Part shown: positions 4,123 through 6,222 of the stretch, one piece after another
How positions within the stretch are numbered: the stretch's first letter is position 1
Layout of the letters: every line of letters starts with the position of its first letter
Assembly (NCBI GenBank): GCA_947167415.1
Contig: CAMVHY010000088.1
Location: forward strand, 1-6,222
DNA from: an uncultured Clostridia bacterium
GTDB lineage: Bacteria; Bacillota; Clostridia; Lachnospirales; CAMVHY01
Reading direction: 5' to 3'
DNA length: 6,222 bases
Made by a program: the position numbers and the translations under genes
The notes under the pieces: generated by a model
Told to the model about the DNA's origin: nothing
Seen by the model: the letters and a program-made list of their open reading frames with translations, nothing else
The model's database searches: none

Positions 4123-6222
4123 ATGGAAGAATTAAAAAGTGAAAACGATGGGATTATATTAAGGTTTGCAGAGAAAATAGAGAAACCTATACGTAATGGG
4201 TATTTTCTAAAAGAAAATTTTATCTCAGGAGATGATCAATCAAGAGAGTTCACACTTGAGGAAATAAATTCGATTAACACAATAATTCGTCTCGGTAATA
4301 AAATTACCAAAGGTTACGAAGACGAGAAAAATAATTCTGGCAAGCAATATAATTCGAATGCAAAAATGATATTTGAACCTAGAAAAGATTATGAGATAAC
4401 CAAAAGAGAGTTTGAACAACTTCAGAAAGTATTCTCATTTGAAAGCAATTTTTTGGAGATGAATAAAAAAATAGAGTTTGAATTTGCTGATACTTGCAAA
4501 ATAAAAATAAACTTCGATGCACATTTATTGAACTACTCAGTTATTAAACAATTATTGGACGATAATTCAATCGAAATTGGTGCAGATGAAGGTCAAAACA
4601 AAATAATAAGTTTTAAAGCAGGGAAAAAATATTATTTCACCACTGCAGATATTAAATTGTTGAATGGGATATTTGAGATGGACAAAGCTTATCCGCATCT
4701 AACATCAAATTGTATTCATAAAAATATTTTTGATATGCCATTAGATATTTTGACATCATTTGTAAGTGGTTATAATGGTTTAGATTACTCCCAATATGTT
4801 CTCAAAGAGCGAGCTGAAAAAAATTCAGAAACTAAAAAAAACGGAATCTCTTATAATTTGTGGGCAGAACTGGTTGCGATTAAAACAGAATATAGAAAAG
4901 CTAAGAAAATTATGGAAGCGCCTAATCTATATGAAAAATCTCAAAATCTTAAAATAAATGAGGATGTAAATGGAATAAAGGAAATAATAGAGCAATATGG
5001 TTTTAATGAGATTGAATCTGAAGATAAATTGGTTGAAATAATAAGGAACCCAAATCAGCTCGGCGAATATTTTGCAAATGAGATTGCAGGTAAAACAGGC
5101 GGAATAATAGAAACATGTGGTTTTCATGAGATTAAGTCTAAAGATAGATTGGTTGATTTGATCAAGAACCCGTCTCAGCTCGACGAATATTTTATAAATG
5201 AAACTGTAAATAAAATCAATGAAACAATAAAGAAATGTGGCTTTAAAGAAGTTCAATCTGAAAGCCAATTGGCACAAACTCTTCAATCAAGTTTGAAGCA
5301 AGGCTCATTGAATTCAAAAAACATGAAGTTAATTTTAATAAAAATAAAAGATTCGCTGAATGAAATGATATTGAATAAAGCAATAGACGTTCTGGTAAAA
5401 AATATACTGCCTCGTATGTCTGTTAACACAAAATTGCTGAACACACTTGAAACTTTTTTGTTTTCTGATTGGGAGATATGCTTGGATGATTTAAAAGAGG
5501 TTCTATTTGGAAAAACAGTCAAGATTGATAATCAAAATGAGCCACAAAGACAAATTGATGGATTAATCGATAATAAAAAAGCGGATTATGTTTTGGAGTG
5601 TTTGAAAGAACTGAAAAATGATAGAAAAAATGTGCATAAAGCAATCGAAATGCTATTATTAGTGGGTTTATCAATAGACGAATTAAAAATAGTTGTGGAA
5701 AATATTTTGTCCCAAAAGAGTTCTTCTTTGTCGCATAAACATGTAATTACAATTTTAAAAGCAGTAGCAGCCAAATTAGAACTAGACGAAGACGAATCAG
5801 AATCAACCTATAACATAAACTGTGTTTTGCAATCGGTAGAAAAATACAAATTAGATATTGAAGATAAGAGTCCATTAAAAAATGTTATGCGACTATTTTT
5901 TAATGCAGATAAAATAGATAAGATTAATCCTAAGACAATAATCGATAAAATAAATGATATGTTAAAAGAACAGATTTATACTGAAATGTTAAACAAGAGG
6001 CCTGCACTACTTTTCTTTATTGATATTGACTTTTTGTACAAAAAAATTGTCGTAGATCCAAATGACAATGTATTTAAGAAAACTTTTTTAGATATTAATG
6101 AGCATATGCGTGACGATAAAGTTTCATTAAATGGCTTAGAAGGTTCTGCTGTTGTTTGGAAATTTTTTTTGGACAACGTAAGTAAAGATTGTGATGTATC
6201 CGATATTGAAAATTATCTTTAC
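4123..6222 (+). CDS. Large repeat protein with possible Skp1/BTB-like N-terminal fold, 3' end outside window
   Basis: The frame runs from ATG 4123 to the window edge without a stop, giving at least 700 residues. I do not recognise a named family. Residues about 117-226 resemble a degenerate Skp1/BTB domain: strands IEFEF and KIKINFD, helix NYSVIKQLLDD (Skp1 has S-x-T-I-K-x-M-L-E-D), strand KIISF, helix TTADIKLLNGIFEMD, then MPLDILTSFVSGYNGLDY, like the LFELILAANYLD region of Skp1. A T-x-x-[ED]-[FI]-x-x-[LI] strand-helix motif occurs three times (T44, T93, T173). Residues about 275-386 are a 40-residue tandem repeat; the rest, to 700, reads as mostly helical, possibly solenoid-like. No signal peptide or membrane segment is visible, so it is cytosolic or delivered by a leaderless secretion route. 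In a host-associated bacterium such folds can act as ubiquitin-ligase adaptors, but no F-box or cullin partner is visible here. The gene has its own promoter and possible operator. Confidence 0.85.
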   Translation, partial: MEELKSENDGIILRFAEKIEKPIRNGYFLKENFISGDDQSREFTLEEINSINTIIRLGNKITKGYEDEKNNSGKQYNSNAKMIFEPRKDYEITKREFEQLQKVFSFESNFLEMNKKIEFEFADTCKIKINFDAHLLNYSVIKQLLDDNSIEIGADEGQNKIISFKAGKKYYFTTADIKLLNGIFEMDKAYPHLTSNCIHKNIFDMPLDILTSFVSGYNGLDYSQYVLKERAEKNSETKKNGISYNLWAELVAIKTEYRKAKKIMEAPNLYEKSQNLKINEDVNGIKEIIEQYGFNEIESEDKLVEIIRNPNQLGEYFANEIAGKTGGIIETCGFHEIKSKDRLVDLIKNPSQLDEYFINETVNKINETIKKCGFKEVQSESQLAQTLQSSLKQGSLNSKNMKLILIKIKDSLNEMILNKAIDVLVKNILPRMSVNTKLLNTLETFLFSDWEICLDDLKEVLFGKTVKIDNQNEPQRQIDGLIDNKKADYVLECLKELKNDRKNVHKAIEMLLLVGLSIDELKIVVENILSQKSSSLSHKHVITILKAVAAKLELDEDESESTYNINCVLQSVEKYKLDIEDKSPLKNVMRLFFNADKIDKINPKTIIDKINDMLKEQIYTEMLNKRPALLFFIDIDFLYKKIVVDPNDNVFKKTFLDINEHMRDDKVSLNGLEGSAVVWKFFLDNVSKDCDVSDIENYLY
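4948..5280 (+). repeat. 40-residue (120-bp) tandem repeats in the large protein
   Basis: The units at 4981-5100 and 5101-5220 are in register with no gaps, and a third, shorter and more diverged unit follows at 5221-5280. The anchor is [YC]GF, encoded at 4996, 5116 and 5236, exactly 120 bases apart. Shared features are GF-x-EI-x-S-x-D-[KR]-LV, NP-x-QL and EYF-x-NE. The half-unit before the first copy (INEDVNGIKEII) aligns without gaps with INETVNKINETI before the third, so the array starts near 4948. Each unit looks like two or three helices, suiting a protein-binding scaffold. Confidence 0.85.

Noticed and set aside
4927..6176. Four - strand open frames (62-119 codons) opposite the large repeat protein
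   Set aside because: The + frame is open for 700 codons. The repetitive look of the 119-codon frame is simply the 120-bp repeat read on the other strand.
1..6222. Insertion sequence or transposase
   Set aside because: No transposase-like frame, terminal inverted repeats or target duplications were found.

Overview
The window comes from an AT-rich bacterial genome. Its genes have ordinary Shine-Dalgarno sites, sigma-70-like promoters and TAA stops, and TGG is used for Trp. I cannot name the genus. Two of the three genes are long, lysine- and asparagine-rich proteins with eukaryote-like features: a coiled-coil/kinase-like protein and a protein with a possible Skp1/BTB-like fold plus repeats. 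That suggests a host-associated or intracellular bacterium, but this is inference from protein character, not a taxonomic identification.

Layout. (1) Bases 1-2333 (+) are the 3' portion of a gene that starts before the window. It has an N-terminal coiled coil built partly from an in-frame 61-codon tandem duplication. An atypical kinase-like domain with a DRNPGN catalytic loop and an IDND metal site follows, then a Cys/His cluster and a lysine-rich tail. (2) Bases 2334-2416 hold a small hairpin and a terminator that works in both directions. (3) Bases 2417-3535 (-) encode a complete M29 (AmpS/PepS-type) metallo-aminopeptidase with all expected metal ligands and a strong ribosome binding site. 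(4) Bases 3536-4122 are a 587-base intergenic region between divergent genes. It holds a weak candidate promoter for the peptidase. On the + strand it holds a very good sigma-70-type promoter followed at once by a 15-bp tandem repeat, whose last copies fold into a terminator-like hairpin. Further downstream a second promoter has its -35 box inside a perfect inverted repeat. (5) Bases 4123-6222 (+) encode at least 700 residues of a large protein that runs off the window. It has an N-terminal region resembling a degenerate Skp1/BTB fold, a 40-residue tandem repeat array and a helical C-terminal region.

How they relate. The peptidase is a housekeeping gene facing left, transcriptionally separate from both large genes. 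The two large genes share a character (long, cytosolic-looking, repeat-bearing, no signal peptide or membrane segment) that fits effector or host-interaction proteins, but nothing here proves secretion. The most notable regulatory material is upstream of the second large gene: a promoter plus repeat attenuator, and a promoter plus operator-like palindrome.
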